A stretch of DNA of 64,000 nucleotides from Enterovibrio qingdaonensis (GCF_028683135.1 NZ_JAJUBB010000020.1:36253-100252); one strand, 5' to 3'; numbered from the stretch's first letter, positions 15,784 to 25,040 are shown. Numbers and translations are program-made. Notes: generated by a model from the letters alone, not told the origin.

Positions 15784-18576
15784 ATGGCGACGACTTCTGA
15801 TAACCCGTTGATCCTGGTCGACGGCTCTTCTTACCTTTACCGCGCGTATCACGCATCACCAAATTTGACCAACCCTAAGGGCGAACCGACAGGTGCTATT
15901 TATGGTGTGGTTAATATGCTTCGAAGCCTAGTAAAGCAGTACCCCCAATCCAATGTGGCGGTGATCTTCGATGCGAAAGGCAAAACATTCCGTGATGATA
16001 TGTATGCAGAGTACAAGGCAAATCGTCCACCAATGCCTGACGATCTTCGCGGTCAGATCGCGCCACTGCATCAGATCATAGAAGCTATGGGTTTCCCTAT
16101 GTTGGTTATCGAAGGCGTAGAAGCTGATGACGTCATAGGTACGTTAGCGACGCAAGGCTCGCAAGCAGGCATGCCAATCCTTATCAGTACGGGCGACAAA
16201 GATATGGCCCAGCTGGTGGATGAGAACGTGACCCTTATTAACACCATGACTAACGTCATCATGAACCCACAAGGTGTGCACGATAAATACGGCTTTGGCC
16301 CAGAGCATATCATCGACTATCTCGCACTGATGGGCGATAAAGTGGATAACATTCCAGGTGTTCCTGGCGTTGGTGAGAAAACGGCTACTGCACTTATTGC
16401 CGGTATTGGTGGGTTGGAAGCACTGTTTGAAAACTTAGATAAAATTGCAGATCTTGGCTTTCGTGGTTCCAAAACCATGGCGAAGAAACTGGAAGATAAC
16501 AAAGACAATGCATACCTCTCCTATCAGTTAGCGACCATCAAACTTGACTGTGAACTGCCATTCAAACCGGAAGAGCTCGTTAACCGCAGTGCTGATAACG
16601 AGAAACTGGTAGAGCTGTTTACAGAGCTGAACTTCAAACGTTGGCTGGCAGAAGCGCAAAGCGGCAGTGCAGGTGTTGATGCGGTGGCAGAGCGTGCAAC
16701 ATCGGGTGCGAGTGCATCAGTGGCAGAAAAAGCGGCCGTGACATTTGAAGCTGCATCGATTGATCGCAGCCAGTACGAAACTATCTTGACCGAAGACGCG
16801 TTCCGCTCTTGGATGGATAAGCTGGATAAGGCAGACGTGGTCTCGTTTGATACCGAAACTGACAGCTTGGATTACATGGAAGCGAACTTGGTTGGTATTT
16901 CTTTTGCGGTTGCAGAAGGTGAAGCTGCTTATTTGCCGCTAACCCATGACTATCTGGATGCGCCAAAGCAGCTTGATCGCGACTGGGTGCTAGCTGAAAT
17001 GAAACCTTGGCTGGAAAACGCCGGCGCGCTGAAAGTGGGTCAAAACCTGAAGTACGATGCAAGTGTGTTGGCGCGCTACGACATCGCGATGAAAGGCATT
17101 GCTTATGACACTATGCTCGAATCATACGTGTTTAACAGTGTTGCAGGTAAGCATGACATGGACAGTTTGGCCATGCGTTACCTTCAACATAAGTGCATCA
17201 GCTTTGAAGAAATTGCAGGTAAAGGTAAAAAACAGCTGACCTTTAACCAAATAGAAATGGATCAGGCGTCACCGTATGCTGCGGAAGATGCTGACGTTAC
17301 GTTGAGGCTGCACAATGTATTGATGGCGCATCTGAACGCCGATGAAAAACTGAAAGTCATTTTCGAACAGTATGAAATGCCACTGGTTCCTGTGCTGTCA
17401 CGAATGGAGCGTCACGGTGTTCTGATCAGTTCTGAGATGCTGGCTAAGCAGTCAAAAGAAATTGCAGTGCGCCTTGATGAATTGGAAAAACAGGCATTTG
17501 AATTGGCCGGTCAAGAATTTAATTTGAGCTCGCCAAAACAACTTCAGGCAATCTTGTTTGAAAAAATGGGACTGCCCGTCATTAAGAAAACGCCATCAGG
17601 CACGCCATCAACGAACGAAGAAGTGCTGCAAGAACTGGCACTTGATTATCCATTGCCAAAATGCATTTTGGAATACCGCGGTTTGGCGAAGTTGAAGTCG
17701 ACGTACACCGATAAATTGCCGAAGATGGTGAAACCCGCGACAGGTCGCGTTCATACGTCTTACCATCAAGCAGTGACCGCGACAGGGCGTTTGTCTTCAA
17801 CGGATCCTAACCTTCAGAATATTCCTATTCGTAATGAAGAAGGGCGTCGAATTCGTCAGGCATTTATTGCGCCTGCAGGCAAAACCATTCTGGCGGTCGA
17901 CTATTCGCAAATTGAACTGCGTATCATGGCGCATTTGTCGGGCGACGAGGCGTTGATCGATGCTTTCCGACATGGCAAAGATATTCACAGTGCGACCGCA
18001 GCGGAAGTCATGGGTATTGATATTACCGATGTGACATCGGAAATGCGCCGCCGCGCAAAAGCCATCAACTTCGGTCTGATCTATGGCATGAGTGCGTTTG
18101 GTTTGGCGAAGCAACTCGGCATTCCTCGTGGTGAAGCACAGCAATACATGGACCGTTACTTTGAACGTTACCCTGGTGTTCGACAGTACATGGAATCGAC
18201 TCGCCTTCAAGCTTCTGAGCAAGGCTATGTTGAGACGATATTCGGACGTCGCCTTCAGTTACCAGAAATCAAATCGAGCAATGGTATGCGTCGTAAAGCA
18301 GCAGAGCGTGCAGCGATCAATGCGCCAATGCAGGGGACGGCGGCGGATATTATCAAACGCGCTATGATCCTCGTTGATGCGTGGATTCAGCAGCAGCCTG
18401 AAGGGCATGTGTCATTGATCATGCAAGTACACGATGAATTGGTTCTGGAAGTAGATACCGAACATCTAACGGTTATTGAGCAACAGGTTTGTAAGCTGAT
18501 GGAGTCGGCGGCATTGCTTGAAGTTCCCCTAGTTGCTGAGTCTGGAAGCGGTGAAAACTGGGACCAAGCGCATTAA
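15784..18576 (+). CDS. polA: DNA polymerase I
   Basis: Repair and Okazaki-fragment polymerase, 930 residues (E. coli 928). The 5'-3' nuclease domain starts with [14 protein letters not shown] and contains [10 protein letters not shown] and [18 protein letters not shown]. The 3'-5' exonuclease domain keeps FDTETDS with its metal ligands and YAAEDADVT, so proofreading looks intact. The polymerase domain has [29 protein letters not shown] (motif A), [16 protein letters not shown] (motif B) and VHDELVLEV (motif C). An unusual Ala/Ser-rich linker (about residues 290-325) joins the nuclease and exonuclease parts. It ends with its own terminator, followed by spf. Confidence 0.98.
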   Translation: MATTSDNPLILVDGSSYLYRAYHASPNLTNPKGEPTGAIYGVVNMLRSLVKQYPQSNVAVIFDAKGKTFRDDMYAEYKANRPPMPDDLRGQIAPLHQIIEAMGFPMLVIEGVEADDVIGTLATQGSQAGMPILISTGDKDMAQLVDENVTLINTMTNVIMNPQGVHDKYGFGPEHIIDYLALMGDKVDNIPGVPGVGEKTATALIAGIGGLEALFENLDKIADLGFRGSKTMAKKLEDNKDNAYLSYQLATIKLDCELPFKPEELVNRSADNEKLVELFTELNFKRWLAEAQSGSAGVDAVAERATSGASASVAEKAAVTFEAASIDRSQYETILTEDAFRSWMDKLDKADVVSFDTETDSLDYMEANLVGISFAVAEGEAAYLPLTHDYLDAPKQLDRDWVLAEMKPWLENAGALKVGQNLKYDASVLARYDIAMKGIAYDTMLESYVFNSVAGKHDMDSLAMRYLQHKCISFEEIAGKGKKQLTFNQIEMDQASPYAAEDADVTLRLHNVLMAHLNADEKLKVIFEQYEMPLVPVLSRMERHGVLISSEMLAKQSKEIAVRLDELEKQAFELAGQEFNLSSPKQLQAILFEKMGLPVIKKTPSGTPSTNEEVLQELALDYPLPKCILEYRGLAKLKSTYTDKLPKMVKPATGRVHTSYHQAVTATGRLSSTDPNLQNIPIRNEEGRRIRQAFIAPAGKTILAVDYSQIELRIMAHLSGDEALIDAFRHGKDIHSATAAEVMGIDITDVTSEMRRRAKAINFGLIYGMSAFGLAKQLGIPRGEAQQYMDRYFERYPGVRQYMESTRLQASEQGYVETIFGRRLQLPEIKSSNGMRRKAAERAAINAPMQGTAADIIKRAMILVDAWIQQQPEGHVSLIMQVHDELVLEVDTEHLTVIEQQVCKLMESAALLEVPLVAESGSGENWDQAH

Positions 18577-18631
18577 TTCGTACTCTTGAGCGCGACTTGA
18601 ATCACATAAGTACTTAAATTTCATAGCGAAA

Positions 18632-18656
18632 AAAGCCCGTCAAAACGGGCTTTTTT
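18632..18656 (+). terminator. Terminator of polA
   Basis: AAGCCCGT-CAAA-ACGGGCTT hairpin followed by a T-run, about 55 bp after the polA stop. Confidence 0.92.
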
Positions 18657-18757
18657 ATTGCCTGCCCACAGTCGAAAGAATACAAAATCGATAAAATTGT
18701 GAAAAAAAACTACGTAAAGGGTTTTCTTAATCGGCCATTTGATATACAGTTAATGAC

Positions 18758-18866
18758 GTAGGGTACAGAGGTAAGATGTTCTATCTTTCAGACCTTTTGT
18801 TTCACGTTATTGGATTTAGCTGATTCAGCAGCCCCGGTCGACGATTGTCGGCCGGGGCATTTTTTA
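18758..18866 (+). ncRNA. spf: Spot 42 small RNA
   Basis: The 5' part GTAGGGTACAGAGGTAAGAT, then GTTCTATCTTTCAGACCTTT, is nearly identical to E. coli Spot 42. The RNA ends in a terminator GCCCCGG..CCGGGGC with a T-run. Spot 42 is an Hfq-dependent regulator of secondary carbon metabolism, repressed by cAMP-CRP. The location directly after polA is the conserved one. A TATACA -10 box lies at 18743-18748. A left half CRP site (TGTGA, 18699-18703) is present, with a poor right half. Confidence 0.95.
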
Positions 18867-19019
18867 TGCATAAAATCCGAGTCACCAAACTCTCTTTTTT
18901 CTATTATATTATCCATTTAAAACAGTTACTTATACTGCACCTCTTGTCGTCCGTTGTATTTTGTTACCTTTTATTAGAGTAATTACTTTAATTTGATGGT
19001 CATGGCGTTATAATGACCA

Positions 19020-19122
19020 CTGCTTCTTGTTCTTAATGTGTTTAGGTGGCTTGTCACTACTTTCTGACATGCGATCACACGTTGTTTCTGACCGATTTGA
19101 ATCTTCAAATCGGTTTTTTTTT
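19020..19122 (+). ncRNA. Putative sRNA downstream of spf (VSsrna24-like position)
   Basis: A perfect TATAAT (19009-19014) is followed about 100 bp later by a ten-base-pair hairpin (ACCGATTTGA 19091-19100 with TCAAATCGGT 19105-19114) and nine T. The unit is about 100 nt and has no good start codon or ribosome site. A Vibrionaceae sRNA called VSsrna24 has been described a few hundred bases downstream of spf in Aliivibrio; the position matches, but I could not compare sequences. The -35 element is weak. Confidence 0.6.
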
Positions 19123-19329
19123 GCCCGCTTCTTTCTGTAATTCAATTCCAAACACTTTGTCATGAAATAACATGTAGCAAACTTGATATTTATTGATAAA
19201 AAATAAGTTCAACATTGACCGAAAAAAAACAAAATGATCAGAGGGTTAGTTTTGACGGTTGTTTTGACGCTAGGGATAAGAGAGAAAAATCAAATAAGGA
19301 AAGTGGGGGCAAACTTGCGGGGTTGGAAA

Positions 19330-19412
19330 AGATCACTGACACTCAGAGTATAACGACTAAAACAAACCTCCTATTTCTCTCCCGTTACCCCACCCATGAG
19401 GTGGGGTTTTTA
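19330..19412 (+). ncRNA. Candidate small RNA with anti-Shine-Dalgarno seed
   Basis: The terminator ACCCCACC-CATGA-GGTGGGGT-TTTTT (19387-19411) works only in the plus direction and has no gene upstream. Before it is an unpaired pyrimidine-rich segment ACCTCCTATTTCTCTCCC (19366-19383) that is complementary to ribosome-binding sites, as in CyaR-type sRNAs. The 5' end is uncertain. A GG-N10-GC sigma-54-like core (TGG at 19304-19306, TTGC at 19315-19318) would start the RNA near 19330; alternatively TATAAC at about 19352 could act as a -10 box. Confidence 0.5.
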
Positions 19413-19445
19413 TTTCCGGGAGGAAAAAGTCGAAAGCGTTATAGG

Positions 19446-20111
19446 TTACGCATCAGTCTCTGAATTGTTGTCTTCAGTTCCTTCTGCGTCTTCGATCACG
19501 CCCTCAAGCGGCGGGAAATACCAGCCATCCATCTTCTTACGAAGTTTGTCGACGCCAATACCTTTTAATGATGAGTAAAGCTCGACTTCAACGTCACCGC
19601 CGAAATCTTTGGCAGCTTCGCGTACTTTCTGCAATTCTGCTTTACGTGCGCCACTTTTCAGTTTGTCACATTTGGTTAGCAGGGCCAGAACGGGCAGGTT
19701 GCTATCTACCGCCCAAAAGATTAAGTCTTGATCTAGCTCTTTCAGTGGGTGGCGAATATCCATCAATACCACCAAACCTTTCAGTTGCTGGCGTTTTTGT
19801 AGGTATTCACCCAGAGATTTTTGCCATTTTTTCTTCATTTCCAGAGGTACTTGCGCGAATCCGTACCCAGGAAGGTCAACAATATGGCATCCCTCATCGA
19901 CCTGGAACAGGTTGATCAATTGTGTGCGACCCGGCGTTTTACTGGTTTTAACTAGACTTTTATTGTCACACAATCTATTGATTGAACTAGACTTACCTGC
20001 ATTGGAACGACCCGCAAAGGCAACTTCGATGCCTGTGTCAGCTGGCAGTGCACGAATATCGGGTGCACTGGTGATAAAGTGGGTCTTGCGATAGTTGAGT
20101 GAAGGATTCAC
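19446..20111 (-). CDS. engB: Ribosome biogenesis GTPase YihA/YsxC
   Basis: Essential Era-like GTPase of the TrmE-EngB branch that takes part in 50S subunit assembly. G1 is GRSNAGKSS, the G2 Thr lies in SKTPGRTQ, G3 is DLPGYGFA and G4 is TKCD. Length is 221 residues with an acidic tail (EDNNSETDA). It begins at GTG 20111 with GGAG upstream; no ATG fits the family N-terminus. It is divergent from the cytochrome c4 gene, as in Vibrio relatives. Confidence 0.95.
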   Translation of the reverse strand: MNPSLNYRKTHFITSAPDIRALPADTGIEVAFAGRSNAGKSSSINRLCDNKSLVKTSKTPGRTQLINLFQVDEGCHIVDLPGYGFAQVPLEMKKKWQKSLGEYLQKRQQLKGLVVLMDIRHPLKELDQDLIFWAVDSNLPVLALLTKCDKLKSGARKAELQKVREAAKDFGGDVEVELYSSLKGIGVDKLRKKMDGWYFPPLEGVIEDAEGTEDNNSETDA

Positions 20112-20260
20112 TGTTAACTCCGTCTCGACTTTATGTAGTCGACTGATTACTTTTATGTGAAATTGTGTAAAATGACCGTGCTCGGTTTTTGCTCAACGAT
20201 TGTATCACGATGACGTGAGCACCGTGGTATTGGAAGCTTGATAATTATAAACGGAATGTC

Positions 20261-20878
20261 ATGAAGAAATTAGCGCTACTACTCAGCTTACTCGCGAGTT
20301 TTACCGCCTATGCGCAGGGAGATGCAGAAGCAGGTAAAGCAAAATCAGTCACTTGCGCCGCATGTCACAGTGCTGACGGCAACAGTCTTATTGCTGCAAA
20401 CCCCGTGTTGGCAGGCCAGCACGAAAAATATTTATTTAAGCAGCTAAAAGAATTTAAGCTCGGTATGGAAACTGGCGGCGAACAAGGTCGTTACAATGCC
20501 GTGATGGCAGGAATGGTTGCACCTTTGTCTGAACAAGACATGGCGGACTTGGCGGCGTTTTATGCCACACAAACCGCAAAAGCGGGTTCAACGCCTGAGT
20601 CATCGATTGAGGTTGGTGAAGAGCTTTATCTTGCTGGCGACAAAGAGCGCGGGATTGCAGCATGTATTGCTTGTCACGGTCCTCGAGGTAACGGAACCGC
20701 GTTGTCTGGTTTCCCTAAAATTTCTGGTCAGCATGCAGAGTACGTGCAAACCCAGCTTGTTATGTTCCGTGATGGCGTGCGTAACAACGACCTCAATGGC
20801 ATGATGCAAATTGTGGCCTCAAAACTGACCGACAAAGAAATCGAAGCCATTTCTCAATATGTCGGTGGTCTGCATTAA
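20261..20878 (+). CDS. Dihaem cytochrome c4
   Basis: Periplasmic electron carrier feeding terminal oxidases. A signal peptide (residues 1-18, ending AYA) precedes two similar domains, each with a c-type haem site: CAACH at about 32-36 and CIACH at about 131-135. Distal Met ligands probably lie in the GM-containing segments MAGMVAP and NGMMQIVA. Length of 205 residues is typical. It is a single gene with its own terminator, divergent from engB. Confidence 0.93.
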   Translation: MKKLALLLSLLASFTAYAQGDAEAGKAKSVTCAACHSADGNSLIAANPVLAGQHEKYLFKQLKEFKLGMETGGEQGRYNAVMAGMVAPLSEQDMADLAAFYATQTAKAGSTPESSIEVGEELYLAGDKERGIAACIACHGPRGNGTALSGFPKISGQHAEYVQTQLVMFRDGVRNNDLNGMMQIVASKLTDKEIEAISQYVGGLH

Positions 20879-20906
20879 GCCAATCGCTTATCAGTGAACA
20901 TCTTAT

Positions 20907-20933
20907 TAAAAAGGCAGCTACGCTGCCTTTTTG
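20907..20933 (+). terminator. Terminator of cytochrome c4 gene
   Basis: AAAAAGGCAGC-TAC-GCTGCCTTTTT, symmetrical with an A-run and a T-run. Confidence 0.92.
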
Positions 20934-21128
20934 CATTCTATATGCCTATTTTTCCCTGCTATTTGTAAGCGATCAGCCATTTCGTTAGAAGAAACTTGCC
21001 CGAAAACTTGTTGGTTTTTGATTTTTTGGCCTATCTTTCATAGAGATAAAGCATACATATATAAACGTCATGTCTGAATTGTGATGCATCGCCTGTTTTC
21101 TGTTTATCGAACGCGTAAACTTATTTGA

Positions 21129-21477
21129 GTCGACAGGGAAAAGGACAATCAGGACGATATCGCAGGGTTGCGGTAAGGATGCAAACGGATTTTGGCGTTG
21201 GAACGCCTCAGTGATCAGGACAGATCGTTGTCGGGATGACACAGTGTGTGAAGGATTCATGCATAAGGACACCTTCTCGGATGAAGGAAAGGACACACAC
21301 CAGGATGGTGACGAAGACAGGATGTTGTGAGTAGATAACTCAAATAAAAAATGGCAGGACGCCTTATTACAAAAGGATAATTGTTCACCGGGATGTGGTG
21401 TTGCTGTTAGGGATGAAAACGGTAAATACCGTTCTTTGGAACGCTATAGAGCGACAGGCTTTGCCTGTCGCTTTTTT
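21129..21477 (+). ncRNA. csrB: CsrB-family regulatory RNA
   Basis: The 350-bp segment contains about twenty GGA motifs, many as AGGA or GGGA in small hairpin loops (for example ACACCAGGATGGTG), with no open reading frame. The inferred 5' end GTCGACAGGGA is the same as that of E. coli CsrB. It ends in the terminator GCGACAGGC-TTT-GCCTGTCGC (21451-21471) and TTTTTT. CsrB RNAs sequester the translational repressor CsrA and are switched on by the BarA/UvrY (VarS/VarA) system. A TGTAAG half-site for UvrY is at 20964-20969, about 165 bp upstream, without a clear second half. A TAAACT -10-like box is at 21115-21120. Confidence 0.93.
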
Positions 21478-21531
21478 CTTATTCAGCTTTCTGTTACATT
21501 TCCGCCATTCAATTTGGTGCAGAAATCCCCA

Positions 21532-22179
21532 ATGAGTCTAAATTGCCCGCTTTGCCAATCGACACAGGTTGTCGATTTCGAGCAGGACAAACGCCGTCGT
21601 TATTTCCGTTGTCAGCCTTGTTCGCTGGTTTTTGCTGATCCAGATTGTCAGTTGCCACCGGAAGACGAAAAAGCGGTTTACGATCAACATGAGAACAATG
21701 TTGAAGATGAACGCTATCGCGCTTTTCTCGATCGCTTGGCAACACCTCTGATGCAAAAGCTCGGTGAGGGCGTTTTTCAAGGGTTAGACTTTGGGTGTGG
21801 TCCTGGTCCAGCGTTAGCAGCAATGCTGACCGAAGCAGGTTACAATATGACCGTGTATGATCCTTATTTCGCGCCCGATGCGACCGCATTGGAAAAGACA
21901 TACGATTTTGTCACTTGCACTGAAGCTATTGAACACTTTTACATGCCTCACAAGGAATGGAGACTGTTGTTGAGTTTGGTGAAACCTGGAGGCTGGATGG
22001 CTTTTATGACCAAGCTCGTGATCGATGCTGATGCTTTTAAAAGCTGGCATTACAAAAACGACCCAACCCACGTGAGCTTCTTCAGTCGCGAAACGTTTAG
22101 CTACTTAGCAGACCGTGATGGTCTTGACGTGGACTTTGTTGGTAACGACGTAATTTTACTGAGGAAGAGAAACGAATGA
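21532..22179 (+). CDS. Class I SAM-dependent methyltransferase with N-terminal zinc ribbon
   Basis: A 215-residue protein. An N-terminal four-cysteine ribbon (CPLC at residues 4-7 and CQPC at about 30-33) precedes a Methyltransf domain with the SAM loop LDFGCGPGPALAAM and the post-motif CTEAIEHFYMP. Substrate is unknown. The ATG at 21532 starts the zinc-ribbon motif; upstream in-frame codons lie inside the csrB terminator. Its stop overlaps the yihI start as ATGA, so the two are probably co-translated. Confidence 0.85.
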   Translation: MSLNCPLCQSTQVVDFEQDKRRRYFRCQPCSLVFADPDCQLPPEDEKAVYDQHENNVEDERYRAFLDRLATPLMQKLGEGVFQGLDFGCGPGPALAAMLTEAGYNMTVYDPYFAPDATALEKTYDFVTCTEAIEHFYMPHKEWRLLLSLVKPGGWMAFMTKLVIDADAFKSWHYKNDPTHVSFFSRETFSYLADRDGLDVDFVGNDVILLRKRNE

Positions 22180-22721
22180 CACGCAAGAAAAAAGGCCGCA
22201 AAGTTGGCTCTGAAGGGCCAGCACAATACGCTGATAAATCACTGAACCGTGAAGACGTAGCCGCAATGGCGCGTAAGCGTAAAAACAAACGTAAAGGTTT
22301 GAAAGCTGGTTCTCGTCATTCTGGTGGTAAAGAAGAACAACAGCGCTTAGCACAACAGCAACGCGATCCACGTCTTGGCAGCAAAAAGCCAATTCAGCTT
22401 GTTGTCGAAGCGAAACCGCATCCTAAATCTGCCGCTGCGAAAAAAGCACGCAAACTGAGTGCTGCGCAGGAGTTGGAGATGTTGGAAAATGATGCGCAAC
22501 TCACTGTGCTTCTTGATCGTATTGAAAACGGTGAGAAGCTGGGTGCTGGCCTGCAGTCATACGTCGATGAAAAACTCGACCGTATCGAAGTGTTGATGAA
22601 ACAGCTTGGTCTTTTTGATGACGAAGAAGAAGAAGTTGTAGAGGCACCGAAAAAATCGAAACGCCGTGGCGATGATGATTTGTTGGCGGAGTTTGAAAAC
22701 TTCAAATTTGATCAGGAGTAA
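22176..22721 (+). CDS. yihI: Der GTPase-activating protein YihI
   Basis: YihI stimulates the GTPase Der and thereby modulates 50S subunit maturation. The 181-residue protein has a very basic N-terminus (MTRKKKGRKVGSEGP, ARKRKNKRKGLKAGS) and an acidic C-terminal half (FDDEEEEVVEAP), as in E. coli. It overlaps the methyltransferase by 4 bp and abuts the DUF2489 gene. Confidence 0.92.
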   Translation: MTRKKKGRKVGSEGPAQYADKSLNREDVAAMARKRKNKRKGLKAGSRHSGGKEEQQRLAQQQRDPRLGSKKPIQLVVEAKPHPKSAAAKKARKLSAAQELEMLENDAQLTVLLDRIENGEKLGAGLQSYVDEKLDRIEVLMKQLGLFDDEEEEVVEAPKKSKRRGDDDLLAEFENFKFDQE

Positions 22722-23219
22722 ATGTTGGAGACCCTTCCTTTAGGTGTTGTTGCGCTTGGTGGCGCAATCATTCTGGGTTTAGCTGGTTATGCAGGCTGGT
22801 TATTGGCGAAATTACGTCAACAAACCAAAATGCAGGAAGCTGCGATGAATGCAGCGATCAAACAGCGTAACCTGAAAATCATTGAAAGCGTGGATGTCAT
22901 TGCGTTGGCAACGTTGCAAGAGCAATGCGACTTGTCAGAAGCAGCGATCCGTCTCTACATGATTATGGATCACCTGCAAGGAGAGAAGCGCGTTGATTTT
23001 CCTACGCGTTTTCCAGCATTGTATGAATTGTACGATGTGGTCAAAGACATGCCCCGCGGTGATGCGCGCAAAGAGATCCCAAAAAAGGAGCGAATGCGCC
23101 ACGATATGCACCGTGTGAAAGCAGAGTCTAGGCTTCAGCAGGCGATTCATACCGAGCTTGAGGAAATTTTGGCATTTACAGGTGCCAAAATTACTCCAGT
23201 AAGAACCCTGGCAAGCTAA
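22722..23219 (+). CDS. DUF2489 family membrane-anchored protein
   Basis: A 165-residue protein with one N-terminal membrane helix (about residues 6-28) and a cytoplasmic helical region of the DUF2489 family. It starts immediately after the yihI stop, using AGGAG in the end of yihI as ribosome site. Function is unknown. Its position between yihI and hemN is conserved in Vibrio relatives. Confidence 0.8.
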   Translation: MLETLPLGVVALGGAIILGLAGYAGWLLAKLRQQTKMQEAAMNAAIKQRNLKIIESVDVIALATLQEQCDLSEAAIRLYMIMDHLQGEKRVDFPTRFPALYELYDVVKDMPRGDARKEIPKKERMRHDMHRVKAESRLQQAIHTELEEILAFTGAKITPVRTLAS

Positions 23220-23276
23220 ACGGTACGATCAGCCCAACAGATTTACCGAGCTAAGCCGAAGAAAGATTCATCCGCG

Positions 23277-23336
23277 ACCGGAGAGTGTGCAAAAATACAC
23301 CTAAGCATATTGGCTCGGGTGGATTACCTCTCCGGT
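23277..23336 (+). other. Structured leader or terminator between DUF2489 gene and hemN
   Basis: ACCGGAGAG (23277-23285) pairs perfectly with CTCTCCGGT (23328-23336) around a 42-nt interior that itself contains GTGT..ACAC. A T-rich tail (TTGTTTATTTTT) follows. It could be a long-looped terminator or an RNA leader of hemN; the sequence alone does not decide. Confidence 0.4.
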
Positions 23337-23360
23337 TGTTTATTTTTGGCGGGAACATAG

Positions 23361-24734
23361 ATGTCTAAGCAGCAAATTATTTGGGATCAGGATCTGATTG
23401 AGAAGTATAACTACTCAGGTCCACGTTATACGTCCTATCCGACCGCACTGGAATTTCACGAAGTGTTCACCGCAGCCGAGTTTGACATGGCGTGTACCCA
23501 GTATCCTGAGCGCAATTTGTCGCTCTATGTACACATCCCGTTTTGCCATACGCTGTGTTACTACTGTGGCTGCAATAAAGTCATCACTCGTCATGCGCAT
23601 AAAGCGGATGAATACTTGGATGCGTTGGAGCATGAAATTCGCCAGCGTGCGTACTTGCTCCGTGAGCGCAATGTCACTCAGTTGCACTGGGGCGGCGGCA
23701 CACCGACTTTTCTGACCAAGGCTCAAATCTCGCGTTTAATGACGTTGCTTCGCCAAGAGTTTCGTCTGTCACCGGATGCAGAAATAAGCATCGAAGTTGA
23801 TCCACGTGAAGTGGAGCTGGACGTGCTGGATCACCTTCGTGCAGAGGGCTTTAATCGCCTGAGCATTGGTGTGCAGGACTTCGACAAAGACGTTCAAAAA
23901 GCCGTAAACCGTGAACAGGACGAAGGCTTTATCAAAGCCATGGTCGAGCGCGCCAAGGTACTTGGTTTCCGTTCAACCAACTTAGACCTGATTTATGGCC
24001 TTCCGCACCAAAATGGTGAGACGTTCGCGAAAACACTGGAGCAAGTGCTGGCAATGAAGCCGGGTCGCTTGTCTGTGTTCAACTACGCGCATCTACCGCA
24101 ACTGTTTGCTGCCCAGCGTAAAATCAAAGAAGACACCTTGCCTTCTCCTCGTGAAAAGTTAGCGATGCTAGAGCAAACTATCTCGACGCTGACAGGCGCA
24201 GGGTATCAGTTTATTGGCATGGACCATTTTGCTCTGCCGGACGACGAATTGGCGGTCGCGCAGCGTGAAGGTATTCTTCACCGAAACTTCCAAGGCTACA
24301 CCACGCAAGGTGATTGCGACTTATTGGGCATGGGCGTGTCAGCGATTTCTATGATTGGTGATTGTTACGCACAAAACCAAAAAGAGCTGAAGAAGTACTA
24401 CCAACAAGTTGATGAGCAACGCCATGCGTTGTGGAAAGGCGTGATGTTGGATGGGGATGACCTGCTTCGTCGTGAAGTCATCAAATCGCTGATTTGTAAC
24501 TTCTCATTGGATAAGCGAGTAATTGAACGTGAATTCAATGTGGATTTCGACAGCTACTTTGCCGAAGATCTGGGCTTACTGAAGTGTTTTATCGATGATG
24601 AGCTTGTGGCCGTTGATGCAGACACCATTACTGTTACGCTGAAAGGTCGACTACTGATCCGAAATATCTGTATGTGTTTTGACACCTACCTTCGCGATCG
24701 CGCACGTCAGCAGCAGTTCTCTCGCGTGATTTAA
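23361..24734 (+). CDS. hemN: Oxygen-independent coproporphyrinogen III dehydrogenase
   Basis: Radical-SAM enzyme that decarboxylates two propionates of coproporphyrinogen III to give protoporphyrinogen IX without oxygen. The cluster motif is CHTLCYYCGC (CxxxCxxC plus the extra Cys). Then come HWGGGTP, EVDPRE, SIGVQDF and LDLIYGLPHQ, and a C-terminal HemN domain. Length is 457 residues, like E. coli HemN. It has its own downstream terminator. Confidence 0.97.
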   Translation: MSKQQIIWDQDLIEKYNYSGPRYTSYPTALEFHEVFTAAEFDMACTQYPERNLSLYVHIPFCHTLCYYCGCNKVITRHAHKADEYLDALEHEIRQRAYLLRERNVTQLHWGGGTPTFLTKAQISRLMTLLRQEFRLSPDAEISIEVDPREVELDVLDHLRAEGFNRLSIGVQDFDKDVQKAVNREQDEGFIKAMVERAKVLGFRSTNLDLIYGLPHQNGETFAKTLEQVLAMKPGRLSVFNYAHLPQLFAAQRKIKEDTLPSPREKLAMLEQTISTLTGAGYQFIGMDHFALPDDELAVAQREGILHRNFQGYTTQGDCDLLGMGVSAISMIGDCYAQNQKELKKYYQQVDEQRHALWKGVMLDGDDLLRREVIKSLICNFSLDKRVIEREFNVDFDSYFAEDLGLLKCFIDDELVAVDADTITVTLKGRLLIRNICMCFDTYLRDRARQQQFSRVI

Positions 24735-24761
24735 TCACGGATGGTAGAACTCCAAAAACGC

Positions 24762-24788
24762 AAAAAGCCGCATAAAGCGGCTTTTTTT
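24762..24788. terminator. Terminator of hemN, usable from both sides
   Basis: AAAAAGCCGC-ATAAA-GCGGCTTTTTTT. The flanking A-run also gives a T-run on the minus strand, where a short open reading frame ends. Confidence 0.88.
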
Positions 24789-24813
24789 GTGCGGTTGGCG
24801 AGCAAAAAAGTGC

Positions 24814-24927
24814 TTATACACCACCGCCGATACTGATCACAGCCAGTACTACAGCGAGGGCTGCCGCGGCCAGTTGACCTGGACCTGCCGCAACAATTTC
24901 ATTCGCAGTCAGCATTGCGTCGAACAT
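24814..24927 (-). CDS. Possible 37-residue membrane microprotein
   Basis: The frame encodes MFDAMLTANEIV, a short Pro/Gly hinge (AAGPGQ) and a C-terminal hydrophobic helix of about 18 residues rich in Ala, Val, Leu and Ile, ending ISIGGGV. A purine-rich GGATGAGAAG precedes the ATG. It lies between two terminators that both work on the minus strand (24985-25011 and 24762-24788), so it would be a separate transcript. A TACAAT -10-like box is at plus 24965-24970. I do not recognise a family. The frame is short and could be chance. Confidence 0.45.
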   Translation of the reverse strand: MFDAMLTANEIVAAGPGQLAAAALAVVLAVISIGGGV

Positions 24928-24984
24928 ATTACTTCTCATCCGGCGTTAGTCGAAAATCGGCGGCATTGTACGTTAGATTTGAGC

Positions 24985-25011
24985 AAAAAAACACCGGCCT
25001 TGGCCGGTGTG
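24985..25011 (-). terminator. Terminator of add
   Basis: On the minus strand ACACCGGCC-AA-GGCCGGTGT is followed by TTTTTTT. Confidence 0.9.
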
Positions 25012-25040
25012 TTCAAATATATTTTTACGCTGAGAGTCGC

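Larger units (their letters stand above)
18867..19445. other. Intergenic region with two small-RNA candidates
   Basis: No convincing protein gene occupies these 580 bp between spf and engB. Two intrinsic terminators on the plus strand (19091-19122 and 19387-19411) have no upstream coding gene, which indicates at least two non-coding transcripts; these are entered separately. AT-rich stretches lie around them. Confidence 0.6.

Noticed and set aside
18999..19122. Qrr quorum-sensing sRNA
   Set aside because: The conserved Qrr core was not found here or at 19304-19412, although a sigma-54-like core exists in the latter.
19215..19463. 82-codon plus-strand frame
   Set aside because: It starts at TTG without a ribosome site, passes through the orphan terminator and into the engB 3' end, and has no protein-like pattern.
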